A stretch of 64,000 bases of DNA from Hydractinia symbiolongicarpus (Eukaryota; Cnidaria; Hydrozoa; Anthoathecata; Hydractiniidae), in assembly GCF_029227915.1 (NCBI RefSeq), contig NC_079879.1, forward strand, positions 6,446,001 through 6,510,000. The letters are read 5' to 3'. Position 1 is the stretch's first letter. Every line of letters begins with the position of its first letter. Both the position numbers and the translations under genes were made by a program. Below the pieces are notes generated by a model. That model searched no databases. It was not told the origin of the DNA and worked only from the letters and a program-made list of their open reading frames with translations. This document shows, in pieces, positions 22,290 to 33,744 of the stretch.

Positions 22290-22880
22290 GTCTTTTCACT
22301 TTTCTTTCTTGTATTTTTCCACAGTCTTAAGCATATTTATGATTGTGTGATTCATCCTTTCACATTGGCCATTGCCCATTGGGTGATATGGAGTTGTCCT
22401 TGAGGATTCCATGTCACTTAATTCCTGCAGTCTTTTCCAGAGTTTGTTGTCAAACTCCTTCCCTTGGTCATGGTGTATGCGTTTGGGAAATCCGTACGAT
22501 AAAATGAATTCATTGAACATCTTTTCAGCTGCCGCACTGCCTGACTTATTCTTGGTAGGATAGGCTTGGGTAAAGCGGGTAAAGTGGTCAGTGATTACCA
22601 ACATTTACTCATATCCTCTTTTTGCTTTGTCAAGATGCAGGTACTCTACAGTAGGCCTTTCCATTGACTCCTGATGTTGATATGGGCTCTAATGGTGCTC
22701 TTTGTTCAATGTTTGGCTTTTTATCCTTTATGCACTTGCATTTCTTGAAAATAAACATTTTGACATCACTAGCCATGCCAGGCCAGTAAAATCTCCTCCG
22801 TGCTAATTCAATCACGCGATCATATCCCAGATATCTCCTTGAACACCATCCTATGATAACATGTGGGATGAACAATCTGG
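22290..22880 (-). pseudogene. Gypsy integrase
   Basis: The zinc module shows ELARRRFYWPGMASDVKMFI followed by CKCIKDKKPN (22875-22630). The DDE core (22604-22296) shows LVITDHFTRFTQAYPTKNKS, HHDQGKEFDNKLWKRL and SSRTTPYHPMGNGQCERMN, giving D, D and E residues in order. The two parts lie in different frames, joined through a shift near 22620. Confidence 0.85.
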
Positions 22881-22989
22881 TTTGCAGTTGTGTTTTTTTT
22901 AATTAATATTCCTTCAGAGTTTATAAACATCTGTTGGCAGTATCTTGCCAGTAGTCTACTTTTTCTTGAGATTTTCTTCTGGATAGCTC

Positions 22990-23760
22990 ATAACTTTTGG
23001 TGATTTGAGTTGTTTCACTAATAAATACAGAATAATCTTTTCATGTTTAGGTTCCCACACGATGGATTCCGACGACGATTTGTGACCAGCAGTTCGTTTA
23101 TTGGAACGTTTACTTGCTAGTTGTACTGCACTGTAAACCTTTCGATAACAAATCATATAATGGTTTTGTTATTCTTTAGAAATCTTTTATCGATGACCTA
23201 CAGTATCCAATAACACCTAACTCTAGACGTTAATCTTTGACCGTTTTTGGTTGTTCCAACAATTTGTCCAATGCCTCCGTGTTGACATAGTCATTGCGGT
23301 AACTAGTGTCATCAATTACTTTCCCAAGATATTTGACCTCTCTTTTAAAAAGGCAACATTTTTTGGATTAAGCTTAATCCCATGCTCTTTTAGTTGTTGC
23401 AAGACTTTTCGTAGATTAGATTTATGCTCCTCAAAGTTGTTGCTGTAACATAGGATATCGTCCAAGTAAGGTATACAGATAATATCTCGAAATCCTACTA
23501 AGCACTCATTCCTGTAACGCTGAAATGCGGGTGGTGCGTTATTAGGACCAAAAGAAATCCGTAACCACTCATACAGTGCCCAAGGTGTCGAGAAAGCAGT
23601 GTAATGCCTAGAGTCCTTGTGGATAAAGCAAACCAGGATTTCACTCCAAGACCATCGAGGATATCTTGAATACACGGGGTAGAGGCATTTTGTCAGGTAT
23701 GATTTTGCTGTTCAACCGAGGATAGTCGATACAAAGACAAAGATTGCCATCGCACGCATA
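22990..23760 (-). pseudogene. Gypsy reverse transcriptase / RNase H fragment
   Basis: An open segment at 23675-23316 contains the RT palm: WLRISFGPNNAPPAFQRY, then CIPYLDDILCYSNNFEEH with the catalytic YLDD, then LKEHGIKLNPKNVAFLK. Upstream fingers appear only in broken frames to about 23760. RNase H should follow at 23300-22990 but is too decayed for motif calls. Confidence 0.8.
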
Positions 23761-24047
23761 CCATAGGACTAGGATACGATGAGTACAACGTGTTTATCCA
23801 CTGGTTGGTCAGCAAGTCCTTTTGGTAAGTTTTTACTTCATCATGGTGGTTTTGGGATCGAGCAATATCTTTGCCATACCTGGGTGTTGTCTGAGAGCTC
23901 TAATTTCCGCTTCAGATTTTAAATTCTACCGGTGTCATTTTTATCCCTAGAAAAGGCTTTTTTTTCGGCGATGAGATATCGTGAACTTCCTTTTGCTGAG
24001 ATGGTGTTAAATGCTCAAGATTCGCTGGCGGTAACCAATTATCCGAC

Positions 24048-24700
24048 CTAGACATGTTGTCGACTTAAACCGAGGAATTGGACATAGATGTAGGCGATGT
24101 GTGTGTTGAAAGTTGGGGACTTAAATGGGTCCATTGTCCCTGTAACTCTAACGAAAAAACTGTTGATATTTGATTCAAAGTACTGGATTTCAAGTACTGG
24201 TGTTCTGGATTTCAATCTAATCTCACTACCAGTAAAACTTTGAAAAGGAACTGTGATTGTCACTGACTTTCCTAGTGCCAACTTTGCCACTACTTCTCCG
24301 ACCTTCAAATTCTGATCAACAATGAGAGGTTCAAATATCACTGGCACAGTCTTACAATTTGAAATTTTAATTTTCACTCTGCACTCCTATATGGTGTTTT
24401 AAAAAGAGGCTTATTCAACTGAACTACAGAAACTGTACTTGGATTGTCACTTATATCCTTCATAACTGATAGAAAAGAACTCGTGACTTTTGAAGAAAGG
24501 TTAAGCGTTTCTGCTACTGGCTGTTCATTAGAACTATTGATTAGGTGTTGATGACATTAAAGCCGATTATCGGTTGGTCGATGCTTGAATCGGTTACCAG
24601 GAATGGATCGGTACATGGTGGTCCATTTTTCAGTGCAATTTTCATCACAGCGACTCCGTGGATCCCAACATTTGAATTATTGGCAGCTTTGAGGCTCCTT
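24048..24700 (-). pseudogene. Gypsy protease and post-protease linker
   Basis: The protease tail is visible as DQPIIGFNVI at about 24575-24546. The linker frame (24377-24048) reads KTVPVIFEPLIVDQNLKVGE and FTGSEIRLKSRTPVLEIQ, typical of the segment between protease and RT in invertebrate and fish Gypsy elements. The active-site DTG was not found in a clean frame. Confidence 0.6.
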
Positions 24701-24839
24701 CTCCAATAAATTCACGGATACTGGCGATCGGTTGGTTTGGAAATTATCAGCAGTTATATAGCAGTACACAAACGGGAATCATTAACAGGTTTCATATATA
24801 CATGGTTAGTAAGAGTTGGTTTACTCCCGTCCGAAACAA

Positions 24840-25080
24840 CACTTACTGGTTTTTCTTGATATGTGCACTCAACGCGAAAATGTCCAGCTTTGCCACATTT
24901 AAAACAGTGATTACATTTTTCGCATTTTGATTAACGTATTTTTCGCATTTTCGCAATCTTCGATTCGGTGCCGGTAACTTTTTCTTTTTTTTTTCTTTTT
25001 TTTTTTCGGTGTTCCGCTGGGTTTTTTTCACATAATTATACATATCCTGTCTTACTTCAATACTAAAACCATTAAATGAA
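24840..25080 (-). pseudogene. Gypsy gag C-terminus with zinc knuckle
   Basis: A basic stretch is followed, in a second frame, by CFKCGKAGHFRVEC, an intact CX2CX4HX4C retroviral-type knuckle preceded by CEKC. The A/T homopolymer near 24975-25010 gives a run of lysines and probably the frame slip. Only the end of gag is present. Confidence 0.7.
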
Positions 25081-25084
25081 TTAA

Positions 25085-27225
25085 TAAAAAAATGAATAAG
25101 GTAAATACTCATTGCCTCCAACTTTCGAAAGAGAGATGGCCAGATGAATGTCACTCAGGCTGTATTCGATCTTTAGTGAGCGTGAGCCTCTTAAACACAG
25201 CAATGTCGATCGGAAAAGGCTATACGATAGCTTCGTTCGTATGAAGTCTGTTACTCTTTGGGGTTTTTCACCTTTTTTCTCAGCCATCATCTCGCACAAA
25301 CGTGTGTAAAATGTTTTACACTTACGACCCATGCTACCACTCGTCGAAAACACCAAAGGCGTGAAGGTACCATTCTCGATGTTGTTCACACGTTTATTGT
25401 AGTGCCTTTTCTTCTCCCCTTCATTCCTTTTGGAGCATTTTTCGAGCTCCAGACCCTGTACCTCTGAGTATTTAGGTCAAAGACCCTGATATCAAAAAAT
25501 GCTCTATGTACAAGAGTCCAGAAACCCGTAGCGCTGATGTCGAGTCGCGCTTCTTGGCTTCTGTTCATTGTCCGGTGCGTCAGGTGTTCACCATCCATTT
25601 CGACAAGCCTCGGTTCCCTTCTGACGTCAAGGAAGACTTCGTTTAACATGATTGACGTTAAATCACGAATTTCGTTATGTCGTAACGTAACGAAGCTTCC
25701 CTTCTTGCACGATAACGCGTGTGCTATGTCGAAACGGCTTCCGCATACAAATTCCGTTGGGAGTCTTGGAAGCGACCAGCTATACCTGATATGTAAGGCG
25801 TCTTGGAATTTTAATCATGGCGGAACTTTTTGTCACTTCTTCCTCTTCTTCAGACATCCTGAGGATTTCGTTTTGTAGTTTTCTTGTTAGGGATTTGGAG
25901 TTGTCGTGCTCGATTGGGTTGTCTGACATACGTTTTTGAGTCCAAGACCACTAAGTCTTGGAGGCAATGTCAACAGCTCGTGCTCATTGTCGTTGATGGC
26001 CTTCCCTCTAGTGATCGCTGGGATGAACTGATGCCGTATCACGTCCTCGATAGGCTGCGGGTATCTCTTAAAGCCAGGTATAGTTCGGATGAGGTAAGTA
26101 AATTTGTGTTGGTATCCGCTGACGTTGCATGCGTATGCCGCTTGTGGTTAAGTCACGGCGATTCGGGTTTGAAGAGACAATTCCTCTGACCATATTTCCA
26201 CTAGAGTTTTACAGTGTTTTTCTTTGTAACCTTCACTTCCAGTCACCGCGCCCAGATGTCGTTTACCTTCTGTTGTTGCTTGGATGTTGGTTCCCCGGAA
26301 GCTTTCCATGGCTTCGGCCAAATTGTTGAGGCAAGTAACCAAAATGGGTTCCTTCAGTCGCAAGGTTATCCCACCAGGTTCGTAATGATCTGCATTTCCC
26401 TGGTGCAGTTATGTCGTCAGCATAGGCGGCCATCTGGTCCTGTTCCACCATGATCGACATCAGTTCGTCCAGGAGAGGTGTTATTCCCGTAGCGTAGACT
26501 GCCATGCCGATCGGATCACCTTGTGTTGTTTCCCCTTTTGAACTTAGCTCTATGCCCCCAATAACAAATAACTTGGCTGGTGTGCGGTAATAATTCAAAA
26601 CATAGTTTGCGAAGACTGGGCATACCACTTTGGCGTTGTGTAGGAGGGCTTGTCGATTGATGTTGTTGAACGCATTTGATGCATCTACCAGTAGAACCGC
26701 CTCTGCTTCTTCACTTTCGAACACTCTCCTCACAGCGTGGACTGCAGCCTCTCCTCCTGCTTTTTGGCCAGAACACATCTGCACTCTAAGTAATGATGTC
26801 TTTCTTGATCACCACCATCACCGTTTTACCACATATTCTCCGCAGTACTTCACTGACTCCGATTGATCGACCACCGGGTTGCTTGTCTAATGGGACCAGT
26901 CTGTACGCAATAAAAGCTTTAAGGGATTCGTCACCGAGACTTTCCGTACAAAGACTCTTGGTTGCATTCGCTATCGCGATCCTAAGATCTTTCCCACATT
27001 CACCGTACATTCTTGATGTCAGGATTAAATTGGCGGTTGTCATCCGAAACCGCCCGCACTTTCCCGCACTCGCCCGAAGCATACCCGAAATGCAATTCCT
27101 TGTGAAATACCATGCGGACAACAGTTCGAAGAAGGCGCTTGAAGAGACAGGAGTTAAGTAATCAAGTTTAAGGTATTTATCAAGAAATCTTATCAAAAAC
27201 AGTTCTTTTAAGAACTTCGCCACCG
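25085..27225 (-). mobile_element. Decayed RT element with nuclease-like C-terminus (clade unassigned)
   Basis: A long protein type common in cnidarian and other invertebrate genomes is broken here into about six frame segments. In order on the minus strand: AYRLVPLDKQPGGRSIGVSE (27223-26786), the RT core with LLVDASNAFNNINR, GETTQGDPIGMAVYA and AAYADDITAPG (26784-26263; YADD at 26424-26413), GKRHLGAVTGSEGYKEKHC (26363-26148), PPRLSGLGLKN (about 25930), ARLDISATGFW and AFFDIRVF (25649-25386), and TFTPLVFSTSGSMGRKCKTF to LLCLRGSRS (25389-25081). The D...DIR pair could be a PD-(D/E)XK type restriction-like nuclease, by inference. No terminal repeats found. Confidence 0.75.
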
Positions 27226-27395
27226 CATAGTAAGTTTATTTCAATTTTATAGTGTTTTTGAATTATTTGTGGTAAATCTTTGAGTGTTTTTGTGGTGAAT
27301 CTTTGAGTGTTTTCTTTTGTTCATCTGTATTTTGTTGTTGTTTCTAATAACTATCATCTTCTGTATTTTGCCACAAATCGCTTATAGCAAATTGT

Positions 27396-27605
27396 TCAAG
27401 CAAATTTGTGGCTATTTTTGTGGGTGAAGGGTGTACTGCAGACATGTAGTTTCGATTTGTTTTTTTCGAAGAATACTTGACTGCATATTTTGCAAGTTTG
27501 ATCTTGTACTTTTTTTACATTTTCTTTTTTAACATATAAGCTTCTTGCCTCTTTTACAATATCCCGCCACTTTGCTTTCCTGCTCCCAACTTTTTTCTCC
27601 TTCAC
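27396..27605 (-). pseudogene. Short zinc-finger-like frame upstream of the RT element
   Basis: A basic N-terminus is followed by CKICSQVFFEKNKSKLHVC, a CX2C...HXC finger-like motif. It lies 170 bp upstream of the RT element in the same orientation and may be its N-terminus or an unrelated relic. It has no clean start. Confidence 0.3.
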
Positions 27606-27638
27606 ATTTCTCAGATGTGATCAATGCGGATTTTTAAG

Positions 27639-29008
27639 TTAAAGGGGAACTCCAGTAAAAATCCCTTTTTTATTTTTTGTTTTCTACCTACTCAGAAAAG
27701 CATAAGAAATAAAAAAAACTTACTTCACTTGTTTTCCTTATTTAAAATTGTTGTACTAGCCTTTGCATATTCAATTTTTCTCTTAAAAAGACAGACAGGT
27801 GCGATTTCATTTAGGACTGGACTCGATTATAAATAATGACATCACATCGTGCTGAAAGTTTAAGCGAGCACAGAGAACCTTCATGTTCATGTGTTATAGC
27901 GTACATTTAAGTCGCTTCTCGTATGTAATTTACGTTTAAATCTTTAAAAAATGGTTAGTTGCTCTGCGTTTCAATGTACCAATCGATCAGAAAAGTGTTA
28001 AGCAGTCAGTTTGTTCAGAATCCCTTCTGTGAAAAAGAAAAAAGAACTTAGACAAAATACGTCATGCAGGTGACCTATCAAGCAATCAAAGTTTTTATTT
28101 TTGTTTGTTGCACTTCACAGATAGTTCTTTTAAAAGAGATCTCCAGGGAATAAACTTCCGTATTAAAATATATTCTAACTTTGTAAAAATGCCATTTTAG
28201 CTAGTGAACGCGATCAAAGTTTCTCATTTTTTCTAATTTCATTATTTGTAATTATATCCACAGAACACAACCAAATAACGTTTTATACAATTTTATAATA
28301 AATAAAAGAACATTACCAATTTCCAATACAAACACCGTCAAGTTACACATGTATCTCTCATAGCGCTCAAGTTTCTATTCATGGTTTTTCAAAAAAGAAG
28401 TTTTTTTAATGGAAGAACCTGCCGAATATTTTCGGGGGGGGGGGGGGGGGCAATGTGCCCATTTTCTTCAATCTTTGTTACTGTTAAGGCTGCATGTAAT
28501 GCTGATAATGCAGTTTCTAAAACAGCTTTGTCAAAACAACCACTTTATAAATCAGTAGCTTCTGCAACGCATTTATAATCATAATGATTTTTATTTATAC
28601 AATATTAATACCCTGTTTTAACTTAACAACTTATCATGACTTATGAGACACAAGAGGTTTGAAGTCGCATAACTGTAGCTTTGTAAAGTAGTCTTTTTCA
28701 TAAAGAGAATTATCCAATTCTAAGTTTTCTAAGGTATAATCTTCGTCATTATAACAAGACGTCTTATCAACGAACAATGCAAACAGTAAGTAAACAAACT
28801 TTTGGAAGATGTGCTGCTAAGCTCACAGACTTTCTGCACAATGTGACGTATGCTCATTTATCTAGTCCTCTCGACTTTGCGCAACCTTGCAAATTTATTT
28901 AAAATTGAAGATGTTTACAGACCCGATTAAGGTTAATTTGACATTTATGTATTGTCTTATCAAAATAACATTTTTTTCAAATATTTTTTTCCAGTGCCCC
29001 TTAGTTAA
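27639..29008 (+). mobile_element. Kolobok-like DNA transposon with a broken THAP exon (copy 1)
   Basis: The left end is TTAA followed by AGGGGAACTCCAGTAAAAA (from 27643). The right end is CCAGTGCCCCTTAGTTAA, so ends are inverted and TTAA lies on both sides, with the right TTAA displaced by three bases. The same family occurs at 62143-63251 in opposite orientation with clean TTAA duplications. TTAA duplications, AGGGG ends and a THAP domain together match the Kolobok superfamily. The transposase catalytic domain is absent, so this is a deletion derivative. It also contains a 17-G run at 28434-28450. Confidence 0.75.
27951..28200 (+). pseudogene. THAP zinc-finger domain, disrupted
   Basis: ATG at 27951 starts MVSCSAFQCTNRSEKC, with the first Cys pair of a C2CH THAP finger, then a stop, then FRIPSVKKKKELRQ. 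After a frameshift near 28064 it continues RHAGDLSSNQSFYFCLLHF, with the CX2H pair, and SSFKRDLQG, ending at TAG 28198. THAP domains bind DNA at the N-terminus of P-element and some Kolobok transposases. One stop and one frameshift make it nonfunctional. This segment is missing from the second copy at 62-63 kb. Confidence 0.7.
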
Positions 29009-29200
29009 CAAAATCTCTCTTTTGAAAATGGGCTTTGGCTAGCAACTTGTCGAAAAATAATTTCTTTTAAAAGGAAAAGTTCGGCCTACTACAATTTTTT
29101 GAGTCCGGTAGCTTTTAGTGCCTGTTTTTTTTTTTTGTTTTGTTTTAATTTGTTTTAATAATTTTTAATAATTTTAATTTTAATAATTTAGTTTGTTTTA

Positions 29201-30076
29201 ATGGCCGTAAGAATAGTTAATCAGACAAACTGCTTAAACGGGGCTGGAACTCTAAGGAGTCAAGGTGTCGCGCACGGTAGGACAGATGTCAGATATGAGC
29301 ATCGTCAGACCGTTACCCAGCTATCACATCACAAGGTAGATAACACTAGGTTGAGGATTGCTAGTGTAAATGTTGGTACTCTGAGAGGTAGAGCAGGTGA
29401 GGTAGTTGAAATGTTAGAACGTAGATCTGTTGATATGTGTTGTGTTCAGGAAGTTAGGTGGAGAGGAGCTTCAATGAGATTTGTGGAAGGTAGGAGGGCA
29501 AGGTATAAGCTTTTTTGGATTGGTAATAGTGATGGATATGGAGGAGTTGGCATATTCAATGCAGAGAAGTGGGTAGAAAAAGTAATAGATGTTATGCGTG
29601 TTAATAGTCGTATTATAGTGATAAAGTTTTTGATAGCTAATAGGATTGTCACTTTTCTGTCAGTTTATGCTCCACAGTGTGGACTCAGTGAGGAAGATAA
29701 AGATAAGTTTTATGATGAGTTAATAGCAGTCACATCAAAGTTTGGAGACACTGAACTTGTCATGGTGGGTGGTGACTTTAATGGTCATGTTGGGAAGTCA
29801 TCTGAAGGTTATAGAGGTGTACATGGAGGCTATGGATTTGGAAGCAGAAATAAGGAAGGGGAGAGATTGCTTCAGTTTGGAATGGCAACGGACATGGTGG
29901 TTTGCAACACATCATTCAGTAAGAGACAGAGTAGGCTGATAACATATGAGTCAGGTGGTTGTAAGACACAGATAGATTACTTCCTGGTTAGAAAGTCAGA
30001 CAAGAAAGTGGTGAAGGACGTGAAAGTTGTATCGGGGGAAGAGTGTGTTTCCCAGCATAGGCCGCTTGGTTTGTGA
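29201..30076 (+). pseudogene. LINE apurinic-type endonuclease domain
   Basis: This is the longest intact segment, 291 codons. Motifs in order: LRIASVNVGTLRGR (start of EEP fold), VDMCCVQEVRW (catalytic Glu), YGGVGIFNAEKW, LSVYAPQCG (active-site region), VMVGGDFNGHVG (D-N pair) and QIDYFLVRKSD, ending SQHRPLGL just after the catalytic His. The nuclease nicks target DNA to start target-primed reverse transcription. The open frame ends by a premature TGA where the polyprotein should continue into the RT. Confidence 0.88.
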
Positions 30077-30436
30077 TATTATCTTGAAGAGTGTTAAAGA
30101 AGCGAAGGGAAAGTACAGGCCCAGTCTTAAAGTCTGGAAGCTGAAGCAAGAGATTGTAGCAAAACAATTAAGTGCAAAGTTCAGCAGTTAGCCCACAATG
30201 GTCAATGTGATAGTGACAATGTTAAAAGTACTTGGACTACTTTGAAGAATTGTCTTCTAGATGCTTCTGACGATACCTTTGGGTAGACAAAAGGACCAGC
30301 TAGACATAGACAGACCTGGTGGTGGAATAATGAGGTTGACCAGTGTATAAAGAAAAAAAGGAATCTTTGAAAAGAGTGGAAGTCAGGTGGTAGTAAAAAT
30401 ATTTACTTAGAAGCTAAGTGTTGTGCTCGTACAGCA

Positions 30437-31616
30437 GTGTATAAGGCAAAATTAGAAACAGAGAGAAACAGATTTGCAGATGTGTTAAGAAGGGAAGACC
30501 AGCGCAATGAGGTATTTAAGATAGCAAAGCAAATGAAGAAGACTAATCAAGATGTTGTAGGTGAGAAGTGTATACGTAATGATGAAGGTGTTTTAGCTAG
30601 CACAGAGGAGAAGAAAAGGGTAGCTTGGAAGAATTATTATCAGAGGTTGCTTAACAGTGAGTTTGATTGGGATGATGATAATTTGTCTGATGATGATGTT
30701 GTAAAAGGGCCAGCTATGCAGATCAAGACAAAATGGGTAGTGGAGGCTATTAGGAAGTTAAAGATTGGCAAGGCTGCAGAGATGGTAAAAGCAGCTGAAT
30801 ATATTGGAGTTGAGCTTATTACAAGTCTTGCTAATCAGATTATAAAGACTGGTGCTATTCCGAGTGAGTGGCAGTCGAGTGTAATAGTAAATTGTTTCAA
30901 GGGCAAGGGTGATGCATTAGAAAGAGGAACTATAGAGGTTTGAAGTTGGCTTATCAAGTAATGAAAGTTATTGAAAGAGTGATTGATAAGTTACTTAGAG
31001 AAAGAATTGATATAGATAGATGCAATTTGGTTTTGTTCCAGGGCGTGGCACTACAGATGCAATATTTTTACTCAGACAGCTTCAGGAAAAGTATTTAGAA
31101 AAGAGAAAGAATCCCTATTTTGCCTTTGTAGATTTAGAGAAAGCTTTTGATAGAGTGCCACGTAAAGTTATTTGGTGGGCTATGAGAAAATTAGGTGTGA
31201 ATGAGTGGCTAGTTACGATGGTTCAGTCTATGTACAGCAATGCTAGAAGTCGTGTCAGGATTAACGATTCACTTAGTGATGAATTTAGTGTAAATGTTGG
31301 TGTACATCAGGGTTCTGTACTTAGTCCTTTGTTGTTTATTCTAGTCTTAGAAGCGCTGTCGATGGAGTTCAGAACAGGTTGTCCATGGGAGTTATTGTAT
31401 GCAGATGATTTGGTTCTCATAGCAGAGTCGATGGAAGAATTAGTTGAAAAGTTTGAGAAGTGGAAGAAAGGACTAGAAGAGAAAGGGCCAAAGGTAAACA
31501 CAGCAAAGTCTAAAGACATGATAAGTAGCATTGCAGCCAAGTGTGACCTTGTAGTTGGAAAGTGGTCTTGTGGAGTTTACAGGAAAAGGGTTGGTAGTAA
31601 CTCAATTTTTTGTTAG
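30437..31616 (+). pseudogene. LINE reverse transcriptase domain
   Basis: The first segment (30437-30943) covers the N-terminal helical part and WVVEAIRKLKIGKAAEMVKA, where the usual GKA-x-G-D turn is altered. A frameshift near 30940 leads to 31020-31616: QFGFVPGRGTTDAIFLLRQL, FAFVDLEKAFDRVPRK, VHQGSVLSPLLFIL and ELLYADDLVLIAES, with the catalytic YADD at 31398-31409. All core RT blocks are present but in separate frames. Confidence 0.88.
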
Positions 31617-31712
31617 ACTTGCAAGCATTGGGTACAAAAGAAGTGCAGTAGTATTAGTGGAAGGTTAAGAGCTGGCATACAGTTTGTATGCAAGCGTTGC
31701 AAAGGTGAGATT
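31560..31712 (+). pseudogene. PHD-like zinc finger after the LINE RT
   Basis: After the RT the frame gives CGVYRKRVGSNSIFC, a stop at 31613, then TCKHWVQKKCSSISGRL and FVCKRCKGEI. The C/H spacing resembles the C4HC3 PHD-like finger found at this point in related invertebrate LINEs. One expected Cys reads Tyr (CGVY for CGVC). Confidence 0.6.
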
Positions 31713-31739
31713 ATAGAGAATGAAGTATTTCCAGCTTTA

Positions 31740-32369
31740 ATGAGGTACAACAGTGGCTCGTTAGAGATAGTTAAGAACTTCTGTTACTTAGGTGATATGT
31801 TGGGCAGTGAAGGGGGTGTTGGAAGAAGTGTTACTTGCAGGATAGGTTCTGCTTGGAAAAAGTTTAGAGAGTTACTTCCTTTATTGACTAGCAGAGTCCT
31901 GTCAATTGAGGTAAAAGGTAGGTTGTATGAGGCCTGTGTAAGAAGTGTTATGTTGTACAGTAGTGAGACATGGGCAGTGAAGCAGGAAGATCTTGACCGT
32001 TTAGAAAGGAATGATATGAGAATGGTTAGATGGATGTGTAATGCCAGTCTGAGAGACAGAAAGAGTTCAAATGAGCTAAGAAGCAGGCTAAGTCTCCGTA
32101 GAATTAAAGATGTTATCCAGATAAGAAGATTGAATTGGGTGGGGCACTTGGAAAGAATGGAGGAGGATAATTGGGTAAGAAAGTGTAGAGACTTCATAGT
32201 TCCTGGGGCAAAGCCCAGAGGCAGACCGAGAAAGACTTGGCAGGAGGTTATAAGGACAGACTTGATAGAGAGCAAGTTGAGTTTAGATCTAACACAGTCT
32301 AGATCAGATTGGAAGAGGGTCATTAATATACCCCATACAACCCATGCTAGCATGGAAAACGGACGTTAA
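31740..32369 (+). pseudogene. LINE C-terminal region
   Basis: A 209-codon open frame with NFCYLGDMLGSEGG, MLYSSETWAVKQEDLDRLER, LNWVGHLERMEEDNWVRK and RGRPRKTWQEVI, the conserved C-terminal segment of these LINEs that follows the RT thumb. It stops at TAA 32367 and is followed by the simple GAT tail. Confidence 0.85.
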
Positions 32370-32391
32370 GCCGAGAATGATGATGATGATG

Positions 32392-33744
32392 ATTTTCGAG
32401 CATTGTTTGGGTCAATGCAGGTTTTTTAGGGCGAATACTTGAATTTTTGCTTCCCCTTGATGGTTCTGGATGTTCATTTTTTAGGTCATTTTATTTGACC
32501 ATGTTTGCGTTAGCTAGCTAGCCACTAATATTTTGTGTTCTACAAAATTATTAGGAGGAAATTCTTTTTTGACCTAAATAAAAATTCTTTTATGACCTAA
32601 ATAAATAAACAGTATGTTCATTTTTTAGGTCATTTTATTTGACCATGTTTGCATTAGCTAGCTGCCAACTACAGGCAAGCACTGCAATCATGGAAAGTTG
32701 AAATAAGCTGTCACTGTTATTAGCAGTGTAATTTTTCCCACCCTAGCAATTCAGATTTTCTGATAGTAAGAAAATTATGCCCGGGTCTCGTTCCTATTTT
32801 TTATATATAAGAACCGGTGAAATGTAAACTAAGCTGTTCTTATTTTCAAAGCCTTTTTAGCCAAATTGGTTCTTATTTTGTTCTTAATATTAAGAACATG
32901 TCTTCAGAATTTACCTGTTTCGTGTTTATTCATGATTTTTTTCCTATCAAGTTTCTCCAAAATTAATGTGTTTATATATATGTGAAAAATGTTGATAATG
33001 GAACTCTATAATTATGTTCACGAAAAATTGAACGAGAGAAAAAGAACAGTCGCAAGCAATCATTAACTTGACAGTGAAGAGCAAGAGAACTTATGTCCTT
33101 GGTTTTTCTTAAAGGTTATCTTTTGGAAAATGAAGTTAATTTCATATGAAAGAGCTTAAAAGATGTCTAGAAATTTTCTTGATTGGTTCTTTAGAATTTG
33201 GACTAAGAAGATTTACTAATTATGCATGTCATGAACTAGCTCTGCAAGGGTGTTATATTTAACATTTTTGACAGGCTGTATGTAGTTAGAAATGTTTTCT
33301 GGCTGTTCACTTTGACATTTTAAACATTTTACATAAATTTCAATATTAAGTTACCATAATTATGCTCAATAGAAAAATACATGTTTTAGAACTAGTTCAT
33401 GTCATAATTTCGCATAATCAGCCCAACTTTTAAGACAAATATCTCAAAAAAGAAAGATTTTTCAAAAAAATAAAAGATTTTTCAAAAAAATGAAAGATTT
33501 CTAGAGAACTTTCAAAGAATTTAACTTGATTTTTGCGTGATGTAACCATTAATTTTATAAACAATGATTCCAGCCTGAATCCGTTCTTGTTTTTTTATTT
33601 TGTTACAAATCTAAGGGTCACAAGTTTTTTATAAAACTTTTGTAAAGCTGTTACAATCCCTTTTTTTAGCCCTTATAAATCACATCACCTGTATATAGCT
33701 TTTCCAACTTCTGTTTGCCTTCATTTTAAACTCTCTTTTTTAGG
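32392..33744. other. Noncoding, AT-rich, with a 144-bp-spaced duplication
   Basis: A segment beginning ATGTTCATTTTTTAGGTCAT occurs at 32470-32520 and again at 32614-32664, nearly identical. Between them TGACCTAAATAAA repeats. A 20-bp A-rich unit (AAAGATTTTTCAAAAAAAT) repeats about three times at 33447-33505. No gene seen. Confidence 0.6.

Larger units (their letters stand above)
21690..25085 (-). mobile_element. Decayed Gypsy-type (Ty3) LTR retrotransposon body
   Basis: Minus-strand order is gag zinc knuckle, protease, RT, RNase H region, integrase, as in Ty3/Gypsy. Blocks: knuckle at 24906-24865, protease tail at about 24660-24545, RT with YLDDIL at 23468-23451, integrase at 22875-22296 and a C-terminal tail to about 21700. 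Frames change many times. No LTR pair was found. The 5' end abuts the RT-nuclease element at about 25085. Confidence 0.85.
29201..32391 (+). mobile_element. RTE-like non-LTR retrotransposon (LINE)
   Basis: Order on the plus strand is APE-type endonuclease (29201-30076), linker (30077-30436), RT (30437-31616), PHD-like zinc finger (about 31560-31710), a C-terminal region to TAA 32367, and a short 3'UTR ending in (GAT)n at 32378-32391. This protein type (often labelled craniofacial development protein 2-like) and the simple-repeat tail fit the RTE group. Stops at 30074, 30364-30370 and 31613, plus frame changes, kill it. Confidence 0.88.

Noticed and set aside
21151-25300. LTR pair for the Gypsy element
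   Set aside because: I compared the sequence on both sides of the coding body and found no direct repeat with TG/CA ends.
26129-27161. Plus-strand ORFs of 66-122 codons
   Set aside because: Antisense to the RT-nuclease element, whose motifs are on the minus strand.
31784-32353. 189-codon minus-strand ORF
   Set aside because: Antisense shadow of the LINE C-terminal region.
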